Assembly: GCA_037447655.1 (NCBI GenBank)
Contig: JBBHKE010002372.1
Coordinates: 1 to 64,000 of the forward strand
Direction of reading: 5' to 3'
Length of the DNA: 64,000 bases
DNA from: Zygnema cylindricum
Lineage: Eukaryota; Streptophyta; Zygnematophyceae; Zygnematales; Zygnemataceae
Made by a program: the position numbers and the translations under genes. Below are positions 47,108-57,326 of the stretch, one piece after another. Every line of letters starts with the position of its first letter. The stretch's first letter is position 1. The notes under the pieces are model-generated. The model saw nothing but the letters and a program-made list of their open reading frames with translations. It ran no database searches and had not been told where the DNA came from.

Positions 47108-48101
47108 GAAATCCTTTTTCTATCCTCTATCCCTTGGGGTTCCTTGACCACCTTTTAGTCGAAGTTCAGCAAGTTTAACACAATCTGCCATATAATGTCC
47201 CGGTTTCTTACAAAAGTGACATAAACTTCCTCGAGTAGTTCCTCTCCCCTATCTATCAAATCTATCACCTCTTTGTCCTCTTCCACCAAAGTTTCGATAG
47301 GGATCTTTCCCTCTCTCCTCATCACGCTTCCGCCAATCAGCTCCTGCAGACAATGCTTGAACACTTGGACTCCCTCTCCTAAGCTCTATGGTGCTTTCTT
47401 TCACTAAAATCATTCCCACTGTGTCATCCCAATTCCAATTGCTATCTCCTATGTCATGCAATCGGTTAATGATATTCTTATACTCTTCAGGTAGTTTCAT
47501 CATTAATGTGTTTACTCTTTTTCTCTCGACCATGAGTTACCTCCACTCTCTAACTCTCCAAATAATGCTCCTAAATCATTGCAATATTTATTCATACTTC
47601 CTCGTTAATAAGTATAAGCTGCAATCTTATTTTCGGCCAACTGTTGTTGCTGCAATGATCCACTCATATATTTGTTAACTAATGATATCCAAATATGAGA
47701 TGAAGATTTGACATGCATAAGGGGAATGGCAATGCTCTTTGCTACACTTTCAAGAATTAACAGCTTAGCAACCTTGTCTTTGTAGTTCCACTTTTCATAC
47801 TCAGATCTTTCGGTCTGAACCCTTGTCGCCCTTTTTGGTGGTGCTGCTGCCGCTATCGCCTTCGGTAATGGTGTCACTTGAGTTACAACTCCTCCCTTTT
47901 CTCCTTCCATGACAATCTCCTCTCCTTCCTCATCTTCATTCTTATTGATGGTGGCAGTTGTTCTACCAACCGTAGAGGCGGAGGTGCAAGAAAAACGTGT
48001 CCCTCCAACCCCGGTGGAGGTGGGCATCGAATTTGACCAGACACTATGCCCCATAGATGCTTCTTAAATAGTTCTTCCTCCATCATCATTTCCCAATACA
48101 A
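47108..48101 (-). pseudogene. E8 Gag with zinc knuckle
   Basis: The first ATG candidates are at 48101 and 48054, both inside the internal region, unlike family 1. Readable segments: KWNYKDKVAKLLILESVAKS, SSSHIWISLVNKYMSGSLQQ, then (shifted) VNTLMMKLPEEYKNIINRLH, and a zinc knuckle CHFCKKPGHYMADC near 47180-47225 in yet another frame. At least two frameshifts and a stop near 47580 break it. Confidence 0.8.
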
Positions 48102-48138
48102 AAAGTCTGATCCATCAAATATGGGCTACCCAGAGGGT

Positions 48139-48150
48139 GGGCCCATAACC
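48139..48150 (-). promoter_or_regulatory. E8 primer-binding site (half-tRNA initiator Met type)
   Basis: Plus strand GGGCCCATAACC, i.e. GGTTATGGGCCC on the element strand, immediately adjacent to the LTR end at 48151. It matches the initiator tRNA-Met anticodon arm, as in Drosophila copia. Confidence 0.85.
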
Positions 48151-49035
48151 TGAAATTTTGTGGTCTCTATTGACCCACAGAATGAGCAGCCTATGTAATG
48201 CCTCTAGGATAATATTTGCCCCTTCCACTTTCCCACTGAATAAGTGCCGCCCAGTCACACAAATATTCTGACCACCCTCACCCCTGTGAGGACAAGACTT
48301 CCTTGAGTCAAACGCAAAAAGAATCACTAAATTGCTCCCTAGAGCAGTAAGTTATGGCTGGTCAAAGATGACCTTTATATTTACAAGCTCTCTTAGAGAG
48401 AGGTACCTAAATTTCACTAAGTCTTGGTCTGCCTACTCACGACTACCTACGACTAAACCCTAGTCCAATAGGAACGCTATATAGTACAAGAAGGTACAAT
48501 AGGAGATGTACTTATTGTACGGCCATTGTACGACATGGTCTACAAGGTGACACCTGTGAAATCGGGAGCCATGGTTCCTCCTCCCATCTTCTCCGGTATC
48601 AAATAATGTGGCACCACGTGGCACCGCGTGACGCTATCTCCAAATGACGCCAAAAGCTCACTTCGCGTGGCGGCTACAATGCCGGCCGTCCGATCAAAAC
48701 ATATTTTACATGGTTCAGATTTGCGTACATGCATGAATTGCTCCTTTTCGTTAGTCTGCAGTTAATTAGCTGTCGCGTTAATGTTTAAATATCTTTTAAA
48801 CCAAGCTCGTGTATTGTTTCGCAGTGCCTTACTGGTTAAGGCGCTTGGCTATAGAGAATCTAAAGGTCGCAGGTTCAAATCTAGACCTAGGCAACATTTT
48901 AGTAAAATATCCTCTACTTCAAAATCTACCACGTTCTAAATATGGCGGCAGCCATGGCGTGCCTTTGATCCTCACTCTCTTCTCGAAAACAAAACTAAAA
49001 TAGAGAAGTGAAATATTAATTACCTCTTTTCAGCA
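48151..49035 (-). repeat. E8 5' LTR with tRNA-like segment 48825-48893
   Basis: TGAAATTTTGTGG to TTTTCAGCA. The tRNA-like segment has TGCCT at its start and AGGCA at its end (a 5-bp acceptor-like pair), GGTTAAGGCGCTTGG and the B-box-like GGTTCAAATCT. It is antisense to the element. It differs from the 3' LTR by scattered substitutions, so the insertion is not very recent. Confidence 0.9.
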
Positions 49036-49040
49036 AAAAT

Positions 49041-49611
49041 ATTTTGAGGTGACGAACCATACAAAATGTTTCAGGTGCTTAATCACAGTAGTAGCTAAAG
49101 TCCAGTTGATTTTCGTACTGTAGTACGAAGCACCTGGGTGGTTCGTCACTTGTGGTCCCACGTGAATCACGCCTCGTCTTTTGTGGTCCCACGTAAATCA
49201 TGCTTCATCACTTGCGGTCCAATGTGAATCATGATTGTGGTCCCAGGTGAATCGCGTCCGTCAATGTCTCTGAAAAACAATGTTCAAATGTCGTACTGTA
49301 CAATTTATTTCAAAAATATCCAGACGTCTCCATTTAGTGATTATAAAAACATTATGTACCATATACTTCCAAAATAGCCGTACCGTATATTTTCCAAGGT
49401 ATTCGGATCAGATTCCGTCCGTCTAATCTGGCGATTTCAATTTTCTGCTGCGTGACGCGTGTCGACGCCACTCCGTTAAACCTGCAAAGGTACAATACAC
49501 TCTATTGTACTTTGGCTATTGTAACACTAATAAAGGTAAGTCTATTTAGATATTATTCTAAGTCTTTTTGGTCTACGCTATTTACTGATCTGAAGATTCC
49601 AAATCTCAACA
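49041..49611 (-). repeat. E9 3' LTR, inner part
   Basis: attttgaggtgacgaacc to CAAATCTCAACA, resuming after the E8 target duplication and matching 54207-54802. The adjacent plus-strand ctcccctaaatc is the purine tract on the element strand. Confidence 0.9.
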
Positions 49612-50995
49612 CTCCCCTAAATCTTTAGACTCAGTTACTCAGTTAGTCGAAAAGCTTCTCTGCAAAACTGCAATTTAGGAGCAGGTAGGGCTTTAGTTAA
49701 CATGTCAGCCACCATCTTCTCATCTGGTAAACAACATAACTTAATCACTTTTGCAAGTACCTTTTCCCTTACAAAGTGAAGTCTAACATCCATGTGTTAT
49801 CTTTTAAAATGATGGTTGTGGTTAGAAACAATGGCAATGGCTGCCTGGTTATCACACCAAATAGACTGAGGACCTGTTTGCATGTACCCAAGTTCCTGTA
49901 GAATAGACTTGACCCATAAGAGCTCCTTGAGGGCCGAAGGTGCTGCCATGTATTCAGACTCCATTGTGGATTGCGTTATAACCTTTTGTAATTTGCTACT
50001 CTAGCAGCAAGTTCCCTCTCCAATCTTAAGCACAAAACCAGTTGTAGATTTTCAGCTTGGCATGTTCCCATAGCTAGCATTGCTCCACGTCTGTATTTTC
50101 ACCTCTCCTCCTCCGAGTACAAGCTTGAAATTTGAGTACCTGCAACATATCTTAACACCCTTTTTGTTGCTTCTCAGTTTGCCCTTTTAGGATTCTCCAG
50201 ACTTCTACTCAAGACTCCCACAGTTGCTGCGATATCAGGTCTCGTGCAGTTCAAAAAACATTTAAGACTTCCAACTACCTATCTATATGGCTTTGAAGCC
50301 ATAAACTCCTCCTCCCCTGACTCTAGACTCTCACAAACCATTATGCCTGAATCTGAATCCCTTCTTTCCTATTTCTGCCTGCATTCCATGGGAGTTATAG
50401 ATCCCTTTACATCTTCATTTCAAATCTTTCGAGCATGTTACCTATTGCTTCATTGTGAGTCAACATAATTAGCCTCTTGTTTTTGTCTCTTTCAACCTGT
50501 TTTCCTAAGATGTATTTGGCCTCACCGAGGTCCTTCATCTCGAACCTAGACCTTAAAGCCGCTTTAATGTGGTTTATTTCATCCATTAACTTACCTATTA
50601 TTAATAGATCATCCACATATACAGCAATGAAAATTATCCCATCCTCTCCTTGTAAAACATATACAGAATGATCTGAGCTAATTCTCTTAAAACCTAGCCC
50701 ATTCAAAAACTCATCTAACTTCAGATTCCACTGACGCGGGGCTTGTTTTAGCCCATACAAAGATTTCATCAATTTACACACTAATTCTTCCTTTCCCTTT
50801 TCAACATGCATATCAGGTTGTTTCATATAAATGGTTTCTTCTAACTCCCCATGCAAGAAAGTAGTTTTAACATCCATTTGTTGTATTTCCATATTTTCTA
50901 TAGCCGCTAGACTTAGCAAAATTGTGACAGTGGGAAATCTTACAACTGGAGAGAAGGTTTCTTCAAAGTTAATACCTTCTTTTTTATTCTACCCT
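49612..50995 (-). pseudogene. E9 reverse transcriptase and RNase H
   Basis: The open RT part, 50407-50919: MLSLAAIENMEIQQMDVKTT, FLHGELEETIYMKQPD, LVCKLMKSLYGLKQAPRQWN, FIAVYVDDLLIIGKLMDEIN, MKDLGEAKYILGKQVERDKN. YVDD is intact. Downstream RNase H (49620-50250) is broken by stops but keeps NCTRPDIAATVGVLSRSL, MESEYMAAPSALKELLWVKS and WCDNQAAIAI-type blocks. The upstream linker to 51322 has a stop in the RT N-terminal region. Confidence 0.85.
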
Positions 50996-51200
50996 TTGGC
51001 CACTAGTCTGGCTTTATACCTTTCGATGGTGTTGTCCAGGTTCAGCTTCACCTTGAATACCTATTTGCTGCCGATGGCTTTTCTGCCCGGAGGAAGATCC
51101 ACTTACTCCCACGTCTGTGCCTCCATAATAGATTTTATTTAATCGTTTGCCACCTCGATCCAGTGATTTCTCTCAGGTGATGAGAAGGCCTCCTTGATCG

Positions 51201-52235
51201 TTAGAGGATCCTCTGTAGCTGCAGAAAATACAAAGTGAGAGCTTGCTTGCAGACGGCTGCTATATCTCTTTCCCCCCGGAAATTTCGAGGCTGAGATCGT
51301 CGGCAACCTCTGATTTTTTTGTTAAGTTTGAACTGTAACTTGATCATGTACAGAGTCTGTTGTAGTGCCTTCCACCAAGGGCGTAGCTTGTGGTGAAGCA
51401 TTCTGTAAAAGCACCAAAGGAATTGAAGGAAGAGGTGTCCCACTTGCCAGTGGAAAGTAGACTCGCTGCGTATGATAAAAAATGACATATTCTTGCTTTT
51501 CCTTTGTCAGTTGATCTGGCACTTTAAAAAGGTCAACCGAATCCTGTTCATCTTTAATCTCTATATTCTTAGAGATAATAACTTTTTGTTTCTCAAATAC
51601 AAAAACTCTATATCCTTTTGCATTATCATCATACCCCATGAAAATCCCACGTAGGCCTTTAGCCTCCATTTTCCATCTATCCTATAAAGTATCTAAAATA
51701 AAACACTTGCTGCCAAAGATCTTAAAGTGACTAACATCAGGTGTTTCTCCTGTCTAAAGCTCATAAAGTTTAGTGCTAACACACCTAGAAGCAATTCTAT
51801 TTTTAATATAAACAGCACAGTTAAGTGCTTCAGCCCAGAATTTCAAATCTAGCCCTATATCAGGAAGCATGGACCGAGTACTCTTTGTCACTCTCCTATT
51901 TAATCTCTCTAAAACAACATTCTGTTTCGGTGTAGATAGAACTGCAAGATTGTGACAGATACCTTCTTGAAGGAGAAATTGTTTAAATTCCTTTGATGTG
52001 TATTCTCCCCCGTTGTCCGATCTCAACGCCAATATTGGAACTCCATGAAGCTTTTCCGCCCACGCTTTGTAGTGTTTGACTGAGTAAACACTTGACTTTC
52101 ATGTTGCATAAAGTAAAATTTGGTGTACCTCGAGTAGTCATCTGTAAATGTGACCATATAGTGGACGCCTCCAGCCGAAGCCCCTTGTGAAAGACGGAGA
52201 ACATCAGAATGTATTAGCTGCATAACTTTTTCCAA
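51201..52235 (-). pseudogene. E9 integrase core and linker
   Basis: VMQLIHSDVLRLSQG (first Asp), HYMVTFTDDYSRYTKFYF, frame change, ALRSDNGGEYTSKEFKQFLL (second Asp), QNVVLERLNRR (Glu present), FWAEALNCAVYIKNRIASR, then MEAKGLRGIFMGYDDNAKGY. All three catalytic acids are present, though split over frames at about 52083 and near 51755. A Ser/Pro-rich linker follows. Confidence 0.85.
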
Positions 52236-52250
52236 TCTATGGTCTGTTTC

Positions 52251-52802
52251 CTATGGAAATGGAAATTTGTGGATCTTGCCAAGTGAACAACTATCACGTG
52301 ATTTTATAGGATGAGATGTGAGAGAAACTCCATCAACTTTACCCGAATTCACCATTTTCTTTATATTATCATAGTTCATGTGTCCAAATCTCTTATGCCA
52401 CAACTCATTATCAGATTGGACACAAGAGAAGAGAACATAATTTCCCTTATATTCAGCCATGTCCATCCCGTACATTTTGCTACCATCTCTTGTTCTTGTT
52501 ACTGCAAATTTCCCTTTCTTGCTTACAATCTGTCTCCCTCCTTTCAAAACAACTTCAAAGCCTTTGCTCTCCACTAATGATGTAGAAATAAGATTCTTCC
52601 TAAAATCTGGAACATACAAATCATTGTGAAGGGTACTCTCTACTGAATTTTCCCCCAAATCTACCATCAAAGATACATCACCCTGAGCTGAGGTCTGAAC
52701 ACTCATGCCACAAGTATAGTAGATACTCTTTGGAGATGTTTGTTGCAGATTTGTAAAAGCTCCCTTGTTCCAGCACATGTGCGCCAATGCTCTCGTGTCC
52801 AT
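52251..52802 (-). pseudogene. E9 protease and integrase zinc-binding region
   Basis: MDTRALAHMCWNKGAFTNLQ: the family DTGA is DTRA, so the conserved Gly after the catalytic Asp-Thr is lost. The rest is open: CGMSVQTSAQGDVSLMVDLG, NLISTSLVESKGFEVVLKGG, ELWHKRFGHMNYDNIKKMVN, SLTSHPIKSRDSCSLGKIHK, where the first Cys of CDGCSLGK is Arg. Confidence 0.85.
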
Positions 52803-52805
52803 GAT

Positions 52806-53806
52806 TCATCTTGGATCCTTTTGACCCTCGATGGGAGCCGCCATAGCAAACAACTCCCCCTCCTCGTGCTTATTAAAGCTTAAAAACTCATCTGTATCAA
52901 TGGCAGAAGTTGGGAAAAGAGCATTTCCGCGGGAGGGATTTCCAGAAAAACCATTTTGATATTGGTTTTGCTGCCAACCTGGTCTGTATAACCCTGTCTC
53001 ATAAGCCTTGTTTAGTTTAGGACAGTTCCTGTATCCATGACCCTTTTCATAACAATAAAAACAAGTAGTAGTAGATGGCCTATTCTGCCTCTGATTAAAC
53101 TGATTCTGATTTTGGTTAAAGTGATTCCTATTCTGATTGATTTGACTTCTTTTGTCAAAATCTATGGCAAATGCTTCAACTTTTCTTTCTCCTTCAAGGA
53201 ATTTAGTATTAGTTTCTTCCTCCAATATAGGATTTTACGCTAACTGAAATAACCAGCTAGCTTTATCATGATTTTTTAATTGAACTGTCACACATTTCAT
53301 GCTATTAGAGAGACCTCTAATAAGCAAAGCTGCCTGTTGGAACTCAGGAAATGACCCCTCAGCAGAAGAATGAGCATCAATGTGTGCACGAAAATTGTCA
53401 CAATACTCGACCATAGTCCCCCCGAGTATTTATATCCCCAAATTTTTCCAACCACTAAGAGCTCATATTGAACATTCGCTTTTTCAAAAGCGGATTTCAG
53501 CGATGTCCATATCTCGCTCACCTTCTTCATTTTCAGTCGAGACCTCACCAAATTTTCTGAAATACAAAGAATTAGATTGTTCCTTGCCATTTAATTCTTT
53601 CTCGCCCAAGTTGGATCTGTTAAATCAAGGGAGCCATCCAAGTCCCCCAATAAGTCAGCAGTTTCAAACGATGATTCAACCATCGCCACCCAGTACGCAT
53701 ACTTTTGGCCATTGAAAATAGGAATTATTGGCAAAAGGCCCATAACCTGTTGTTCTACAACCATTGTTGCAAGCGGAGGACCAGCAGTAGTAGTGGAAGT
53801 AGACAT
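52806..53806 (-). pseudogene. E9 Gag, starting inside the LTR
   Basis: The ATG at 53806 lies in the 5' LTR, 59 nt from its end. MSTSTTTAGPPLATMVVEQQ is LTR-encoded, VMGL crosses the primer site, then IPIFNGQKYAYWVAMVESSF. A frameshift near 53590 leads to LILCISENLVRSRLKMKKVS; after another change the zinc knuckle CFYCYEKGHGYRNC (near 53010-53055) and FSGNPSRGNALFPTSAIDTD are open. The same ATG is kept at every family-1 LTR end in the window. Confidence 0.85.
53737..53747 (-). promoter_or_regulatory. E9 primer-binding site
   Basis: Plus strand GGCCCATAACC directly before TGTTGTTC; GGTTATGGGCC on the element strand. Same half-tRNA type as E1 and E8, here inside the Gag frame. Confidence 0.82.
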
Positions 53807-54802
53807 GAAAAACAACAGAAACTATCAAAGTACCTACTCAACAGCCAACTTTGAACTGACACAAAATATGACTCAAAAAACCAATATGCTTCAAATTTGC
53901 CACAGAGATACAAAATACAGTAAAATGACAATTCCCAAAATTGCAGCCCAAATGACCTAGTAAACTGTAAGATATGATGTCTGGAATTTTCCCAAAAACT
54001 GCCCTTAGAAAATCATATTCCCAATACTGGATAATACAAAATTGGCAAAGTCCTAAAATATATACTCACAGTGAGTATCTACTGGTTACACAAATTCGGG
54101 TGATCTTACACAAATTCGGGTGATCGTACTACGGAACTATCCTGACTGACGACAAAGAATCCAGAAATACTAATTTTTAATACACTAAACTACAAAACTT
54201 TGTTATTCAAATATTTTCAGGTGACGAACCGTACAAAATGTTCCAAGTACTTAGTCACACTAGTCGCTAAATTCCAGCTGACTGTCATAGTGTAGTACGA
54301 AGCACCTGAGTGCTTCGTCACTTGTGGTCCTACGTGAATCACGCCTCGTCACTTGTGGTCCTATGTAAATCATGCTTCGTCACTTGCGGTCCCACGTGAA
54401 TCATGATTGTGGTCCCAGGTGAATCGCGTCCGTCGACGTCTCTCAAAAACAATGTTCATAAGTCGTACCGTACAATTTATTTCCGAAATATCCGGATGTC
54501 TCCATTTAATGATCATAAAAACATTCCGTACCATATACTTCCAAAATATCCGTATGAATCCAAAATAGACATACCGTATATTTTCCGAGGTATCTGGATC
54601 GGATTCCGTCCGTCTGATCTGGCGATTTCAATTGTCTGCTGCGTGACGCGTGTCGACGCCACTCTGTAAAACCTGCAAAGGTACAATGCACTCTATTGTA
54701 CTTTGGCTAGTGTAACACTTATAAAGGTAAGTCTATTTAGATACTATTCTAAGTCTTTTTGGTCTAATCTATTTACTGAACTAAACATTTCAAATCTCAA
54801 CA
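53748..54802 (-). repeat. E9 5' LTR, about 1055 bp
   Basis: TGTTGTTCTACAACC to AAATCTCAACA. A short duplication, ttacacaaattcgggtgatc, occurs twice near 54087-54125. The target duplication ATTCC follows. Confidence 0.9.
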
Positions 54803-54807
54803 ATTCC

Positions 54808-55030
54808 TGTAGTTTTGTTGCAGTATACCTTGGCCGACCTTGTGAATTGTTTTTTTTTTTTACGGTCGACATACGCAAGCGAGACACCTTTTTAACTGCC
54901 ATTACTATATTTCATCGGGCAAAGTTGTTTGACGGATTGACCGTCAAATTTGAACTTAAAGGTACGTAGCTTGTATGAAATTGTACTTCAAATGTACAAT
55001 TTCTGACAACTACCTACGCGCAGCAAAAAT
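54808..55030 (+). repeat. Inner part of left inverted-repeat arm
   Basis: Contains tgtgaattg, ttacggtcgac, ttgacggattgaccgtcaaa, aggtacgtagcttgta, tgtacaatttctgacaacta; matched in reverse at 63335-63550. Confidence 0.75.
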
Positions 55031-57326
55031 CGTCTCTTCGATTAGCAATTGCCTTATGATTTTAGGGTCTTTAGGGTACATTGTTGTACATGTAAGTAAA
55101 TTCCAGTTTTAATGCGTTAAATTCTTTTTAAATTTACTGTGTCCGTGTATTTTCATACTTCTTAGGGTTTTTTCATGGGAAAGGGCGGGGGTTTAGGGTT
55201 TTTAAGGTGCATTATCCTACATTTCTTACAATTCCGTAAATTTCAATACAGTCATTCCCATCTTTTTTTCGTACGTTTGAGAATTATTCAGGGTTTAGGG
55301 GACAATTTCCGTACATTCTGGTCATAGTTGTTCAAAACGCATTTTACGCAACATTCAAACACGCGAATTATACTTGACGAACGCATTGAAAGATTTGAAA
55401 AATTCATTAAAATCGTTAATGAATTTTCATCCGTACTACTCAGTACATGAAAAAGAAATGAATTTTACATATACCGCGGTTTGTAAGTTTTCCGTTAAAT
55501 GAGTGCTAAAAAATTTTACAAAAATTTATCACACTCCATATATATGTTGGAATTTCCCCATCGACTGGTAACAAAAAATTGTAAATATAGTGCCAGTTTC
55601 AAATTTCCGCCAACGCAAAAAAAATGGCAATGACCGTTTGTGTGATAGTATCGCAACCATGACATCCTTCGGTTCCGTTTTCAACATTCCATGGCGGCTT
55701 CTTAAAAAAATAATTTAAAAAGACGTTCGTACAGTTTTCAAACTTACCGCGCGCAAATAGTGTGACATTTCAATGTTTCTTTTCAAAAATGTCCGTACAT
55801 TTTTGATAAATTTACGTACATGTTCCGTGAAATTTCTGTTTAGAGTTTACTCGATAAAGAGTACTAATAACTGCAAAATATTCTTTTGTCAAATTTTGTA
55901 CATTTCCGTAAAAAAACGTACATTTTACGAGAAATACTTTATTTTTCTGGAAATTGTCTGCTCAGTTTACCAGATAGAAAATACATTGCGATTTTTTGCG
56001 ATTTTTTGCGATTTTCTGCAATTTTTTCAACTGTCACGAATTAAACGTAAAAATCAGAAAAATTGAAAAAATTGCATGATTTGAACAACAGCGATTCCGC
56101 TACATCGTACAACGGAATTTACAAAAAGTATGAAAGTAACGAATGCTACATAAAAATAGGAAAAAAGTGAAAATCCGTACGAATTGAACATCTATGGTTT
56201 ATTAGCATCATTGCGGATGCTGTTCACTACCTATTGGGAATTTACTACATTACTGTTGTGCTAATGCAAAATGTAATATATTTCAAAAGATAATTTAGGT
56301 TTTAGGCCATTCGCCTAAAACAAATTAGCTTTAATTTTTAAACTTAACTATAAGTTAGGTACATTTCATATTTTTCCCAGAGTGTAGAAGTTATAACACA
56401 TATCCGACGTTTAAACATGAGAGAACAAGTTTCGTTGATTTTTCCTAGTCTTTATCATTGAGAACCAAATCTGAGTGTGCTTTTTCGTATCGATGTTGTT
56501 ATTTGTAGTGTTGTGTATCGGAAAAAAAGCCAGAAGACACTAACTATACCAATGCACACATATTGGTTATCGATAAGTCACGATATGCTAACCCGAGTTT
56601 ACTAATTTCCATCTAAGACAAAATCCAAGTGACCTTCACAAACACGACGACCCAGTATAAAAAAGTCAATTATAAATTACTTATCATATGTTCATACATC
56701 AAGCAAAATTTATACATGCATAGGAGTTTGAATGGTAGCAAGATGTTATTGTCCATGTACTTTGCAAAAACGAAACAACCGAAAAACATAACATCTAAAC
56801 TTGTTGTACATCTAGATATACATGAGCAACGTTTTCACGCAACACCTCTTTAACTTCATTTTCTTCTTAGTTTGTTATTCTCACCGATGTTGCTACATTC
56901 ATGCACGAGACATAACAGCCTCCCCATCCAGTTTTTCAACACAAAAGGACCACAAGCTTATCAAGCTAGTAGGTAGTGGTTACACTGTCACAAAATATTT
57001 CGTTGAGATGTAAAACCTCAACACAAGCCTACGCTAGAAAATTTAGATACGCATCTCCACCTACGAAACGCATAGGAGCTGAAGCTTTGGGACAACATCA
57101 ATAGAGTACACCAATAGAGTTCTGCATATTTACAATTTCCAACTCAAAAATCAACGCTTTATCACTTTGGAAACTAAAGCCCTTCGTCATCCTTGCAATT
57201 TCACACTGAAAGAAAAGATCATATCATGGATGCTCATGTAATGTACTGTAACAGGCACGATTACAAAAGCCTAAAACCCTCCTAGAACCCTCGGAGCATT
57301 GATAGGCTCAGTGATTGGCTCACTAT
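55031..57326. other. Non-coding, no gene recognised
   Basis: AT-rich with scattered gtacatt/cgtaca words. Short telomere-like words (ggtttagggttttt) near 55185-55205 are too few to call an array. Open frames of up to 97 codons show no family resemblance. Confidence 0.45.

Larger units (their letters stand above)
42775..49035 (-). mobile_element. E8, near-complete Ty1/copia element (family 3)
   Basis: LTRs 42775-43661 (887 bp) and 48151-49035 (885 bp), both TGAAAT...CAACA/CAGCA on plus. Target duplication CAAAT (42770-42774) / AAAAT (49036-49040). The primer site abuts the 5' LTR. Gag-Pol order is complete. Lesions: protease Asp changed, integrase third acidic residue changed, two point stops (near 45175 and 44130), and a 63-bp duplication in RT. 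E5 and E7 are fragments of related elements. Confidence 0.93.
42263..54802 (-). mobile_element. E9, near-complete Ty1/copia element (family 1), carrying nested E8
   Basis: Target duplication ATTCC at 42258-42262 and 54803-54807. 3' LTR 42263-42774 plus 49041-49611 (split by E8), 5' LTR 53748-54802, primer site 53737-53747. Without E8 and its target duplication the element is about 6.3 kb. Gag, zinc knuckle, protease, integrase, RT and RNase H are all present in order, with frameshifts and stops. It sits in the left arm of a large inverted repeat. Its family matches E1 and E6. Confidence 0.92.

Noticed and set aside
48825-48893. A functional tRNA gene
   Set aside because: A-box and B-box parts are recognisable, but the T-stem does not pair well, no convincing anticodon stem forms, and the segment is part of a repeated LTR.
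53037-53243. Plus-strand open frames opposite E8 and E9 Gag/Pol (for example 45329-47178 and 52311-53243)
   Set aside because: They are antisense shadows of clear copia proteins on the minus strand.
55180-55210. Interstitial telomere repeat (TTTAGGG)
   Set aside because: Only one or two imperfect units (ggtttagggttttt); too few for an array.
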